The notes under the pieces are model-generated. The model was given only the letters and a program-made list of their open reading frames with translations, had not been told where the DNA came from and made no database searches. A stretch of 28,799 nucleotides of DNA from NCBI GenBank assembly GCA_045599305.1, contig JAZRVU010000118.1, positions 1 to 28,799 on the forward strand. The letters run 5' to 3'. Of this stretch, positions 18,086 to 25,567 are shown piece after piece. A program made the position numbers and the translations under genes. Source of the DNA: SIG588 sp045599305. Lineage in GTDB: Bacteria; Bacillota; Clostridia; Oscillospirales; Acutalibacteraceae. How positions within the stretch are numbered: the first letter of the stretch is position 1; each line of letters opens with the position of its first letter.

Positions 18086-19012
18086 TCACCTTTCCACGTG
18101 CAGGCCGGTCGCTTCATCCACGCCGAGCACGATGTTCATATTCTGAATGGCGGCGCCGGAAGCACCTTTGCCGAGATTGTCGAACCGACAGACGAGGGTC
18201 AGCCGCTCGTCGCTGCCGAACACGCCGACCTGCATATCATCCCGCCCGGCGAACGCACCGGCCGAGAGAAATCCGCTTTCGTCCATGGCATCGCAGAAGC
18301 GCACCAGACCGTCGGTGTAGTAGGCACGGTAGGCGGTGCGGATATCGTCGATACCGCCGTTCACCTGTTCGGCGAAAAGCGGTATCACCACCTCCATGCC
18401 CGCGTAATAGGAGGAGACGATGGGGGAGAATACCGGCGGCACCGTCAAGCCGCACACCTTGGCCATCTCCGGCAGGTGCTTGTGCTGCTGCGAAAGCCCG
18501 TAGGTGCGGGGCGCGCCCAGCGCGGCGGCGTCCTCGCCCTCATACTCCGCGATCATCTTTTTGCCGCCGCCGGAATAGCCGGTGAGCGAAAAGGCGGTGA
18601 GGCGGGCATCGGGCGACAGCAGCCCGCAGGCGATCAGCGGAGCCGCAAGCGCTATGAAGCCGCTCGCGTGGCAGCCGGGATTGGCGATGCGCCGGGCGGC
18701 GGCGATCTTTTCACGGGCGCCGTGCAGCTCCGGGAAGCCGTAGACCCAACCCTCCTTGGTGCGGTGGGCGGTGGAGGTGTCGATGATCACGGTGTCGGCA
18801 TCGCCCGCCAATTCCACCGCCTCCACGGCCGCCGCATCCGGCAGGCACAGAAAGGCGATGTCCGCGCGGCGGATGGCGTCGCGCCGGGCGGCGGGGTCCT
18901 TGCGCCGCTCCTCGCTCAGCGTGATGAGGGAGATATCCTCCCGTCCGCCGAGCCGCTCGTGAATGCGCAGCCCGGTGGTGCCGGCGCTGCCGTCGATGAA
19001 TACGTTCGTCAT
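18086..19012 (-). CDS. argC: N-acetyl-gamma-glutamyl-phosphate reductase, short form
   Basis: A 308-aa NADPH-dependent reductase converting N-acetylglutamyl phosphate to its semialdehyde. The N-terminal nucleotide-binding motif is FIDGSAGTTGLRI; the catalytic cysteine is Cys114 in NPGCHASGF. Further conserved segments are DTSTAHR and QQHKHLPEM. The length and the GSAGTTG motif identify the shorter type 2 form (about 310 aa), not the usual type 1 form (about 345 aa). It lies 62 nt downstream of argG and 5 nt before argJ. Confidence 0.93.
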   Translation of the reverse strand: MTNVFIDGSAGTTGLRIHERLGGREDISLITLSEERRKDPAARRDAIRRADIAFLCLPDAAAVEAVELAGDADTVIIDTSTAHRTKEGWVYGFPELHGAREKIAAARRIANPGCHASGFIALAAPLIACGLLSPDARLTAFSLTGYSGGGKKMIAEYEGEDAAALGAPRTYGLSQQHKHLPEMAKVCGLTVPPVFSPIVSSYYAGMEVVIPLFAEQVNGGIDDIRTAYRAYYTDGLVRFCDAMDESGFLSAGAFAGRDDMQVGVFGSDERLTLVCRFDNLGKGASGAAIQNMNIVLGVDEATGLHVER

Positions 19013-19024
19013 ATGTCTCTCTCC

Positions 19025-19042
19025 AAAAGCGGAAAGCCGCTT
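19025..19042 (-). other. small hairpin in the argG-argC spacer
   Basis: On the minus strand, AAGCGG and CCGCTT pair around CTTT and are followed by TT. It could act as a weak internal terminator or an mRNA-stability element that lowers expression of argC onward relative to argG. The stem is only 6 bp. Confidence 0.3.
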
Positions 19043-19074
19043 GCATCCGGTGATGAAAGCGGCCTTGCGGCTGA

Positions 19075-20292
19075 TCAGTTTTTGCCGTCCACGATCGCCT
19101 GCACCTTGATCGGCAGGCCGAACAGGTTGATGAACCCGGCGGAATCCTTCTGGTCATAGTCGCTCTCGCCGAAGGTGGCGATCTGCTCGCTGTAGAGGGA
19201 GTAGTCGCTCCAGACACCGGCCTTGATGATGTTGCCCTTGTAGAGCTTCAGCTTGACCTTGCCGGTGACCTTCTCCTGCGTTTTGTCCACAAAGGCGGAG
19301 AGCGCCTCCCGCAGGGGGGTGAACCACTGACCGTTATAGACCAGTTCCGCAAAGGTGATGGAGAGCTTCTGCTTTTCGTGCATGGTCATCTTGTCCAGGC
19401 AGATGCTCTCGAGGGTCTCATGCGCTTTGTAAAGGATGGTGCCGCCGGGGGTCTCATACACACCGCGGCACTTCATGCCCACCAGCCGGTTTTCCACGAT
19501 GTCCAGCAGGCCGATGCCGTTTTTGCCGCCCAGTTCGTTGAGCTTCAGGATGATGTTCTTGGCGGACATCTTTTCGCCGTCCAGCGCCACCGGCACGCCC
19601 TGCTCGAAGTCCAGCGTGACGTAGGTGGGCTCATCGGGGGCGGCGATGGGGGAGACACCCATCTCGAGGAAGCCGGGCTTCTCATAGAGCGGCTCGTTGC
19701 CGGTGTCCTCCAGATCCAGACCCTCGTGGGAGAGGTGCCACAGGTTCTTGTCCTTGGAATAGTTGGTCTCGCGGTTGATCTTCAGCGGCACGTTGTGCGC
19801 CTCGGCGTAGTCGATCTCCTCGTCGCGGGATTTGATGCTCCACTCACGCCACGGGGCGATGATGGGCATATTCGGGGCAAAGTGCTTGATGGCCAGTTCG
19901 AAACGCACCTGGTCATTGCCCTTGCCGGTGCAGCCGTGGCAGATGGCATCGGCGCCTTCCTTCAGCGCGATCTCGACCAGCCCCTTGGCGATGCAGGGAC
20001 GGGCGTGGGAGGTGCCCAGCAGATAGTCTTCATACACCGCGCCCGCCTTCATGGTGGGGATGATGTAGTTGTCCACATAGTCATCGGTGAGGTCAAGAAC
20101 ATACAGCTTGGAGGCACCGGTCTTCAGCGCCTTTTCCTCCAGCCCTTCCAGTTCGTCGGCCTGCCCGACATTGCCCGAAACGGCGATGACCTCGCAATTA
20201 TTATAGTTTTCTTTCAGCCACGGGATGATAATGGAGGTGTCCAGACCGCCCGAATAGGCCAAAACGACTTTCTTCACATTCTCTTTATTCAT
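19075..20292 (-). CDS. argG: argininosuccinate synthase
   Basis: A 405-aa ATP-dependent ligase joining citrulline and aspartate. The N-terminal PP-loop is seen in LAYSGGLDTSIIIPWLKE, followed by GCTGKGNDQVRFE and WSIKSRDEEIDYA, the aspartate and citrulline binding segments. Length matches the family (about 400 aa). It is the first gene of the arg operon, 27 nt below the predicted start point, with AGGAG about 9 nt before the ATG. argH, the next enzyme in the pathway, does not follow and is absent from the window. Confidence 0.97.
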   Translation of the reverse strand: MNKENVKKVVLAYSGGLDTSIIIPWLKENYNNCEVIAVSGNVGQADELEGLEEKALKTGASKLYVLDLTDDYVDNYIIPTMKAGAVYEDYLLGTSHARPCIAKGLVEIALKEGADAICHGCTGKGNDQVRFELAIKHFAPNMPIIAPWREWSIKSRDEEIDYAEAHNVPLKINRETNYSKDKNLWHLSHEGLDLEDTGNEPLYEKPGFLEMGVSPIAAPDEPTYVTLDFEQGVPVALDGEKMSAKNIILKLNELGGKNGIGLLDIVENRLVGMKCRGVYETPGGTILYKAHETLESICLDKMTMHEKQKLSITFAELVYNGQWFTPLREALSAFVDKTQEKVTGKVKLKLYKGNIIKAGVWSDYSLYSEQIATFGESDYDQKDSAGFINLFGLPIKVQAIVDGKN

Positions 20293-20306
20293 GATATGCA
20301 GCTCCT

Positions 20307-20324
20307 CTTGAATAATTATGCAAT
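20307..20324. promoter_or_regulatory. ARG-box-like operator at the arg promoter
   Basis: The core TGAATAATTATGCA (20309-20322) differs by one base from the ArgR consensus core TGAAT-W4-ATTCA. It overlaps the predicted transcription start and lies just below the -10 box, a usual repression position. No argR gene is in the window. Confidence 0.65.
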
Positions 20325-20325
20325 G

Positions 20326-20353
20326 ATTATACCACCGAAGCCCGAAAAGTCAA
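20326..20353 (-). promoter_or_regulatory. arg operon promoter
   Basis: On the minus strand, TTGACT (20348-20353), a 16-bp spacer and a perfect TATAAT (20326-20331). The -35 box lies inside a perfect inverted repeat AAAAGTC/GACTTTT (20345-20360), and an A/T tract just upstream may act as an UP element. Confidence 0.82.
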
Positions 20354-20460
20354 GACTTTTTTGAAAAAATATGCACGGATATGCGATTTATATTCAACCC
20401 CGTCATTTTGCGGCACCGGGGTGAGGGAATCCTATACAAAATGCCGAAAAACCCGCGTGT

Positions 20461-21249
20461 TCAGTCCGCAAAAAAGAAGTCCCGCAGCCGTTCGCGGTAG
20501 TCCGGTGCCTCATCATAGACGGCGTGACCGTACCCTTTATACAAAAACAGCGGACAATTATACATTTTTGCCAGCGCGGCGGAGGCCTCGCCCGAGAGGA
20601 CGCGGTCGTCGGCGGCACCGAGCACCAGCACGGGGCAGCGGGGCGTGCCGCCCTCGCTGCGGATATCGAAGGTCAGGTTGGCCTCGGCCAGTATGGCGAA
20701 ACGGCGCAGTTCTTCGGCTGTGCCGATGTTTTCAAGGGCGGCAAACGTCTCCCGCCACCGGTCACGGTAGGCATCGGAATAGACACGGCGAAACACGTCC
20801 CGGTTGAGGGCGCGGTTGTCGCCGCCGCGGGCGAGTTGTGCCCAGGCGGTGAAGGTGTCGGCCGAAAGCGCGTTCGGGTAGGGCATGGTGGAGCCGAGCA
20901 CCAGCCGGTGCACCAGATCCGGACGGCGGATGGCCAGCACCTGCGCGATCATGCCGCCCTGTGAGGCGCCGAACACGTCTGCTTCCCGCAGACCCAGCCG
21001 ATCCATGGCCGCGGCGGTGTCCCCGGCCATGTCGGCGACGGTGAAGCCCGCTGGTACCGGGTCGCGGCGCTCGAATACATAGACGGTGCGGTCGGCCGTA
21101 AAGTCGGCGTAGGCGGCGGCCACCGCATCGGCCGAAAGCATGACCGACTGCACGCTCATGCCCGGCAGGATGACGAGCGGGCGGCTGCCGCTGCCGAATG
21201 TGACATACGGCACCTTGCCGCCGTCACACGGGACGTATTGGACGATCAT
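20461..21249 (-). CDS. alpha/beta-fold hydrolase
   Basis: A 262-aa single-domain hydrolase without signal peptide, so probably cytoplasmic. The nucleophile elbow is GASQGG (Ser96), the acid is Asp214 or Asp215 in GAADDRV, and the base is His242 in GYGHAVYDEAP; the oxyanion strand is LVILPGMS. These are the marks of the AB-hydrolase 1 family (esterases, lactonases, C-C hydrolases). The substrate is unknown. AAGGAG lies 8 nt before ATG 21249. It follows the AraC-family gene by 39 nt on the same strand, so the two are probably co-transcribed and the hydrolase may belong to the same pathway as the divergent dehydratase-SDR-MDR operon. Confidence 0.85.
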   Translation of the reverse strand: MIVQYVPCDGGKVPYVTFGSGSRPLVILPGMSVQSVMLSADAVAAAYADFTADRTVYVFERRDPVPAGFTVADMAGDTAAAMDRLGLREADVFGASQGGMIAQVLAIRRPDLVHRLVLGSTMPYPNALSADTFTAWAQLARGGDNRALNRDVFRRVYSDAYRDRWRETFAALENIGTAEELRRFAILAEANLTFDIRSEGGTPRCPVLVLGAADDRVLSGEASAALAKMYNCPLFLYKGYGHAVYDEAPDYRERLRDFFFAD

Positions 21250-21288
21250 AGGTATACTCCTTTATAATTGTATAAGTGGCGGCACATA

Positions 21289-22056
21289 TCATTTTCCGTA
21301 TCGGGAAGGGGGGAGCCCCACCTCCCGGCGAAAGATCTTGGAAAACTGGTAGATATCGGGATAGCCGACACTTTCGGCGATCTCGCCGACCGAGCCGTGG
21401 TCGCCGCGCAGCATCTCCTTTGCCTTGGCGATGCGCAGTTTTTGCAGATAGCGCATCGGCGGCACACCGAAGGTGTCGGTGAAAAGCTTGCGGAAATACA
21501 CCTCGCTGATGCCGCAGAGGGCGGCCAGTCGGCCGACGCAGATGTCGCGGTCGCTGTATTGCTGGGTGAGATAGGCCACGGCGGGGGCAAGCCGTTCCTG
21601 CTTGCCGGAATCGACATAGGGCGGCGCCTGCGCGCTCATCAGCCCCGACAGGATCGCATAGAGGCATTGCTTATCGGCCAGTTTGCGCGCCGCAGGCGAG
21701 GCGGCACGGTTTTTCTCGATGCGCAGAAAGTTTTTCAAAAACACGGTGTTGTCCGGCAGATCGAAGCCGAACAGGGCGTTGCCCGGCCGGTCACAGTCAA
21801 AGTTTACCACCAGAAAGTCGCCCGCCTCCACACACTCCCACGTGTAGCGGCTGCCCGCACCGAGCAGCACGGGGTGGTGGGCGTCGGAGACCAGCGTCTG
21901 CCCGTCGAAGTGATAGACGGTTTTCCCCTCGATCTTTAGTATGGCCGCCCAGCATACACGGCCGTCGATGTGCTGTCCGCTTCCCGCGGCACTGTATGTC
22001 CTGGCAGAAGAGCGCACGTCCCGCACGATCAGATCTGACAACTCATCCCGCCGCAT
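21289..22056 (-). CDS. AraC-family transcriptional regulator
   Basis: A 255-aa regulator. Residues 1 to about 150 form a cupin-like effector domain (HFDGQTLVSDAHHPVLLGAGSRYTWECVEAGDFLVVNFDC). The C-terminal 100 residues carry two helix-turn-helix motifs: ICVGRLAALCGISEVYFRKLFTDTFGVPPMRYLQKLRIAKAKEML and GSVGEIAESVGYPDIYQFSKIFRREVGLPPSRY, the standard AraC/XylS signature. It is divergent from the AroD-like operon across a 148-bp region with repeated GTCCGG elements and a poor -35 on the operon side, consistent with activation by this protein. The effector is unknown; regulators of this shape often sense sugars or related small metabolites. Confidence 0.92.
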   Translation of the reverse strand: MRRDELSDLIVRDVRSSARTYSAAGSGQHIDGRVCWAAILKIEGKTVYHFDGQTLVSDAHHPVLLGAGSRYTWECVEAGDFLVVNFDCDRPGNALFGFDLPDNTVFLKNFLRIEKNRAASPAARKLADKQCLYAILSGLMSAQAPPYVDSGKQERLAPAVAYLTQQYSDRDICVGRLAALCGISEVYFRKLFTDTFGVPPMRYLQKLRIAKAKEMLRGDHGSVGEIAESVGYPDIYQFSKIFRREVGLPPSRYGK

Positions 22057-22078
22057 GATTTCACCGCCTCTCCGAAGT

Positions 22079-22107
22079 ATTGTAGCACTGTCCGGCCGAA
22101 AAGTAAA
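22079..22107 (-). promoter_or_regulatory. promoter of the araC-type gene
   Basis: On the minus strand, TTTACT (22102-22107), a 17-bp spacer and TACAAT (22079-22084). The spacer contains GTCCGG (plus strand 22090-22095), which recurs at 22139, so autoregulation is possible. Confidence 0.6.
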
Positions 22108-22138
22108 GAAAAAGTGTATCGGATTTCACAAAAATATC

Positions 22139-22177
22139 GTCCGGACCATTCTCCCTGTGCGGCCGGTGTGCTTTAAT
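22139..22177 (+). promoter_or_regulatory. probable activator-dependent promoter of the AroD-like operon
   Basis: TTTAAT at 22172-22177 is a fair -10, but at 17 bp upstream the hexamer TTCTCC is not a recognisable -35. The 8-bp palindrome GTCCGGAC (22139-22146) lies just upstream of that position, where a class II AraC activator would bind. This is inference from layout. Confidence 0.4.
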
Positions 22178-22204
22178 GAGAAAAAACGCAAAGGAGTGAC
22201 GATC

Positions 22205-23035
22205 ATGCATGCATCTTTCGCACAGGCGCCCGCCCCCGTGGTGGTGAGCGTCATCAAGGAACGCACCGTAAAGGATGCCATAGGCGCCATCCGCAACAGC
22301 GAATACGCCGGTGCCGGCGCATTCGATCTGCATCTGTCCACGCTGGATCCGGAATTCAAAAATGTATCAAGCATCGGGCAGATCCTGCAGGCCACCTCGC
22401 TGCCGGTGTTGGCGCTCAATTACAACCACACTTATGAGTTCGAGACCTATATGTCCACGGAGGAGGAGCGCATAGCCCTGCTGCGCATGGGTGCCGAGGC
22501 GGGGGCATCGGCGGTGGATATGCAGGGGTATTCCTTCGACCCGGCCGCCAAAGAGACTTTCCCTGCCGAATTTGCCGCTGCCGATATGGCATTCGCCCGC
22601 AAAAAGCCGCGCGAGGTCGCGCTGGCGCCCGAGGCGGTGGCAAAGCAGACGGCGTTCATCCGCGAGATGCACGACAGAGGGACAGAGGTGCTCATCTCCT
22701 GTCACACCGGCGTGTATCTGAACACCGAAGAGGCGCTCTCGCTGGCCAAGCTCTTTGAGGCGCGCGGGGCGGATGTGCTGAAATTCGTGATGCCCTGCGA
22801 CACCGACGAACAGCTTGCCGAGCAGTTCGCCACGCTGCTCACCCTCAAGCGGGGATGTGCCTGCGCGGTGCATCTGCATTGCGGCGGTGCCAAGGGGCGC
22901 ATCACCCGCATCGTCAACCCGATGATCGGTTCGCACCTGTCTTTCTGCGTCGTGCGCTTCGGGGTCAATCAACTGGCCGACCAACTGGATCTGCGCGCCT
23001 ATTCCGAGGCGCTGCGGCTGCTGCGCATCAAGTGA
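22205..23035 (+). CDS. type I 3-dehydroquinase (AroD)-fold enzyme, substrate uncertain
   Basis: A 276-aa protein of the class I 3-dehydroquinate dehydratase fold. The catalytic His (His167 in ISCHTG) and Schiff-base Lys (Lys193 in VLKFVMP) align with those of AroD, as do Arg235 in GRITR and the late Gln of the GVNQL segment. In contrast, the EWR motif that holds dehydroquinate reads DLHLS (41-45), and the TFR arginine reads LNYN (71-74). The two substrate-binding arginines thus seem lost, and a different substrate is likely. ATG 22205 is chosen for AAGGAG 8 nt upstream; the open frame extends further but crosses the promoter region. First gene of a three-gene operon with an SDR (9-nt gap) and an MDR, controlled by a divergent AraC-type gene. 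No shikimate genes are near, so a catabolic role is more likely. Confidence 0.8.
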   Translation: MHASFAQAPAPVVVSVIKERTVKDAIGAIRNSEYAGAGAFDLHLSTLDPEFKNVSSIGQILQATSLPVLALNYNHTYEFETYMSTEEERIALLRMGAEAGASAVDMQGYSFDPAAKETFPAEFAAADMAFARKKPREVALAPEAVAKQTAFIREMHDRGTEVLISCHTGVYLNTEEALSLAKLFEARGADVLKFVMPCDTDEQLAEQFATLLTLKRGCACAVHLHCGGAKGRITRIVNPMIGSHLSFCVVRFGVNQLADQLDLRAYSEALRLLRIK

Positions 23036-23044
23036 GGGAGAAGA

Positions 23045-23797
23045 ATGAAACGATTTGAAAAACAGACGGTCATGGTGACCGGTGCCGGGCAGAACATCGG
23101 CCGGTGCATCGCCCTGCAGTTCGCGGCCGAGGGCGCCAACGTGGTGGTGTGCGACCTGCATGAGGAGACGGTGGAAAAGACCTGCGCCGAGGCGGCGGCG
23201 CTCGGCACCGAAACCTATGGCGCCGTCTTTGACGTGCGCGACCGGGCACGGATAGCCGAGGTCATCCGCGAGGTGACCGCCCGCTTCGGCGGTGTGGATA
23301 TTCTGGTCAATAATGCGGGCGGCTCGGCGGCGCTGCTGCACAAACTCAGCGATTTTGTCGATGCCGACCCGCGGACGCTGGATTTCGTCATCGACGTGAA
23401 TCTGAAGGGCAGCATGAACTGTACGCAGGCGGTGCTGCCGCACATGATCGAGCAGCGCTTCGGCCGCATCGTCAACATGGCGTCCATCGCCGCAGTCTGC
23501 GGTCTGGCGGGACGTGCCGACTACTCTGCGGCCAAAGCGGGACTGGTGGGGCTCACCCGGGCGCTGGCCATGGAGGTCGGCCGGTATGACATCACGGTCA
23601 ACTGTGTGTCCCCCGGCGCCATCGAGCACGCGGGGCAGGAGCATCAGACACATTGGACGTTTATCGGGGCGGACGGCCGCGGCGGCACCCATCAGGAGAT
23701 CGCCGATACGGTGCTGTTTCTGGCCTCTCAGGGCTATATCACCGGGCAGAATGTGCAGGTGGACGGCGGCCGCACACTGGGCCCCGGCCATCTGTGA
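23045..23797 (+). CDS. short-chain dehydrogenase/reductase
   Basis: A 250-aa classical SDR oxidoreductase. The cofactor motif TGAGQNIG is at residues 12-19, Asp37 in VVVCDLH suggests NAD(H) preference, NNAG is at 89-92, Asn119 sits in DVNLKG, and the catalytic Ser147, Tyr160 and Lys164 (YSAAK) are intact. The C-terminal GQNVQVDGG is standard for FabG-like members. GGGAGAAG precedes the ATG. It lies between the AroD-like and MDR genes, 12 nt before the latter, so a dehydrogenation in the same pathway is likely, for example oxidation of a hydroxyl on a cyclic or sugar-derived acid. The substrate cannot be read from the sequence. Confidence 0.92.
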   Translation: MKRFEKQTVMVTGAGQNIGRCIALQFAAEGANVVVCDLHEETVEKTCAEAAALGTETYGAVFDVRDRARIAEVIREVTARFGGVDILVNNAGGSAALLHKLSDFVDADPRTLDFVIDVNLKGSMNCTQAVLPHMIEQRFGRIVNMASIAAVCGLAGRADYSAAKAGLVGLTRALAMEVGRYDITVNCVSPGAIEHAGQEHQTHWTFIGADGRGGTHQEIADTVLFLASQGYITGQNVQVDGGRTLGPGHL

Positions 23798-23809
23798 GGA
23801 GGGAATGTC

Positions 23810-24784
23810 ATGTATGCCATGCTGACGGATGAAAACAAAAATTTCGTGTGGACGCCGGTACCCGATCCCGTGCCGAAAGCCGGTGAGGTGATCGTCCGCA
23901 TCCATGCCGCCGCACTCAACCGCGCCGACCTGCTGCAGCGGGCGGGCAAATATCCGTCCCCGCCCGGCTGTCCGCCGTGGATGGGGCTGGAGATCGCCGG
24001 CGAGGTCGCGGCGTGCGGCACGAATGTGACCAGATGGCGGCCGGGCGACCGGGTCTGTGCGCTGCTGGGCGGCGGCGGATACGCCGAATATGCCGCGGTG
24101 CCGGAGGGGATGGTCATGCCCATCCCGCAGGGGCTGTCTATGGAGGAGGCCGCCGCACTGCCCGAGGCGTTTGCCACCTGCTATCTCAATCTGTTCATTG
24201 AGGGACGCTTCCGGGAGGGAGAGACGCTGTTCTTTCCCGCCGGGGCGAGCGGGCTGGCCTCGGTGGGCATCCCGATGGCCAAGGCGTTCGGCGGCTATGT
24301 CATCACCTCGGTGCTGGACGCGGATAAAAAAGCGGCGATCGCCCGTCTTCATGCCGACGTGGTGATCGACTCTTCCTGTGAGGACACCGCGGCTCTGCTG
24401 GCACGCGAGGCGGAGCATGGCCACCCCATCGACGTGGCGATCGACTGCCTGGGCGGCGAAACGGTGGGACGCGCCTTCCCCTTCGTCAACGAGGGATGTC
24501 GCTGGGTGCTCATTTCCACGCTGGACGGGGTGACCACCGAGGTGCCGCTGCGGGCGCTGCTCACCAAGGGGATCGAGTTCAAGGGCAGTATGCTGCGCAA
24601 GCGCAGTGTGACGGAAAAGGCGGCCATCCTCGGTGAACTGGTCGCGCGCGTGTGGCCGAAGATCGAGGCCGGCGTGATCCGCCCGACCGTTTGGCGCGTG
24701 CTGCCCATTGCCGAGGCCGCTGCGGCGCACGCCATTCTGGAGCGCGGCGAAAACGTGGGCAAGGTCGTGCTGAAAGTGATCTGA
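23810..24784 (+). CDS. zinc-free MDR oxidoreductase, quinone-oxidoreductase-like
   Basis: A 324-aa medium-chain dehydrogenase/reductase. The N-terminal half has LNRADLLQRAGKYPSPPGCPPWMGLEIAGEV and GDRVCALLGGGGYAEYAAVP, typical of quinone oxidoreductases of the PIG3/QOR type. The residues that bind catalytic zinc in alcohol dehydrogenases are absent. The cofactor loop reads FPAGASGLASVGIPMAKAFGGYV, a variant of the usual GASGVGTAAIQLAK. The C-terminal GKVVLKV is typical. A GGAGGGAA ribosome binding site precedes the ATG. Such enzymes reduce quinones or activated C=C bonds with NADPH; a reduction of an enone produced by the upstream dehydratase-like enzyme would fit, but that is speculation. 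Confidence 0.9.
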   Translation: MYAMLTDENKNFVWTPVPDPVPKAGEVIVRIHAAALNRADLLQRAGKYPSPPGCPPWMGLEIAGEVAACGTNVTRWRPGDRVCALLGGGGYAEYAAVPEGMVMPIPQGLSMEEAAALPEAFATCYLNLFIEGRFREGETLFFPAGASGLASVGIPMAKAFGGYVITSVLDADKKAAIARLHADVVIDSSCEDTAALLAREAEHGHPIDVAIDCLGGETVGRAFPFVNEGCRWVLISTLDGVTTEVPLRALLTKGIEFKGSMLRKRSVTEKAAILGELVARVWPKIEAGVIRPTVWRVLPIAEAAAAHAILERGENVGKVVLKVI

Positions 24785-24794
24785 ATTAAAGAAT

Positions 24795-24831
24795 AAAAGA
24801 AGGACGGGCGTTGCCCGTCCTTCTTTTTTGT
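24795..24831. terminator. bidirectional intrinsic terminator between the MDR gene and nagB
   Basis: A perfect 15-bp stem (arms 24795-24809 and 24813-24827, loop GTT) begins 11 nt past the MDR stop. The right arm ends in a T-run (TTTTTT) and the left arm starts with A-rich sequence, so it can terminate both convergent operons; nagB stops 7 nt beyond it. Confidence 0.9.
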
Positions 24832-24837
24832 GCTTTT

Positions 24838-25548
24838 TCAGTTTTCGCTGAAGATCACGGTCACATCGGGGTGCAGCTGCAGCAGCGAGGCGGGCACCAT
24901 CGGGTCGACCGGGCCGAAGAACGCCTTTTCGACAATGGCCTTCTTGGCGGCGCCGTTGGCGATCAGCAGCACCTTTTTCGCCTGCATAATGGACATCATG
25001 CCCATCGTGATGGCCGTCTTCGGCACATCCTCTTCCTTTTCAAAGAAGCGGGCGTTCGCCTTGATGGTGGATTCGTCCAGCTTGACCTCGTGAGTGGCTT
25101 TCACGAAGACGGTGTCCGGCTCGTTGAAGCCGATATGGCCGTCGAGGCCGATACCCAGCAGCTGCAGGTCGATGCCGCCGAGCTTTTTGATCATGGCGTC
25201 GTAGGCCTCGCCCTCCGCCTTCAGATCGGCGGCACGGCCGTTGGGTACGAAGGTGCGGGCCTTGTCGATGTTCACGTGGTCAAAGAGGTTGTGATTCATG
25301 AAATAGCGGTAGCTCTGGTCGTTGCTGCCGTCGAGCCCGACGTATTCGTCCAGATTGACGGAGGTGACATCGGAAAAGTCGATGACGCCCTCCTCATTGT
25401 ATTTGATGAGGTTTTTGTAGGTGCCCACGGGGGAGGAGCCGGTAGCCAGGCCGAGCACGCAGTTCGATTTCTGGATGATCTGCGCGGCGATGATGTCGGC
25501 CGCCTTGCGGCTGAGCTCCTCATAGGTGTTGGTGACGATATATTTCAT
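24838..25548 (-). CDS. nagB: glucosamine-6-phosphate deaminase
   Basis: A 236-aa aldose-ketose isomerase/deaminase converting glucosamine-6-phosphate to fructose-6-phosphate and ammonia. Signatures are the phosphate loop GLATGSSP (33-40), the catalytic NLDEYVGL (Asp67, Glu68), and GIGLDGHIGFNEP with Asp136, His138 and Glu143. The length is that of the short monomeric Firmicute form (about 240 aa), lacking the C-terminal allosteric part of the enterobacterial enzyme. ATG 25548 is chosen for AAAGGAA about 9 nt upstream. It lies 19 nt after the beta-helix gene and is the last gene of the glmM operon. It acts in the opposite direction to GlmS, pulling hexosamine back to glycolysis, so pairing it with glmM sets amino-sugar flux. 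Confidence 0.96.
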   Translation of the reverse strand: MKYIVTNTYEELSRKAADIIAAQIIQKSNCVLGLATGSSPVGTYKNLIKYNEEGVIDFSDVTSVNLDEYVGLDGSNDQSYRYFMNHNLFDHVNIDKARTFVPNGRAADLKAEGEAYDAMIKKLGGIDLQLLGIGLDGHIGFNEPDTVFVKATHEVKLDESTIKANARFFEKEEDVPKTAITMGMMSIMQAKKVLLIANGAAKKAIVEKAFFGPVDPMVPASLLQLHPDVTVIFSEN

Positions 25549-25567
25549 AGTCGATCTTCCTTTCCGA

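Noticed and set aside
20397..20422. Terminator for the alpha/beta hydrolase gene
   Set aside because: ACCCCG and CGGGGT can pair, but the stem is 6 bp with a 14-nt loop and no U-tract, so I did not list it.
21941..22204. Upstream extension of the AroD-like reading frame
   Set aside because: The extension runs through the divergent promoter region and the regulator's 5' end; the ATG at 22205 has a proper AAGGAG and starts at the expected domain edge.
22367..24730. A 787-codon open frame on the minus strand across the AroD-like, SDR and MDR genes
   Set aside because: It is antisense to three genes with clear family motifs, has low-complexity His/Arg/Gly-rich translation and no ribosome binding site. 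High GC at third positions removes stop codons on the other strand.
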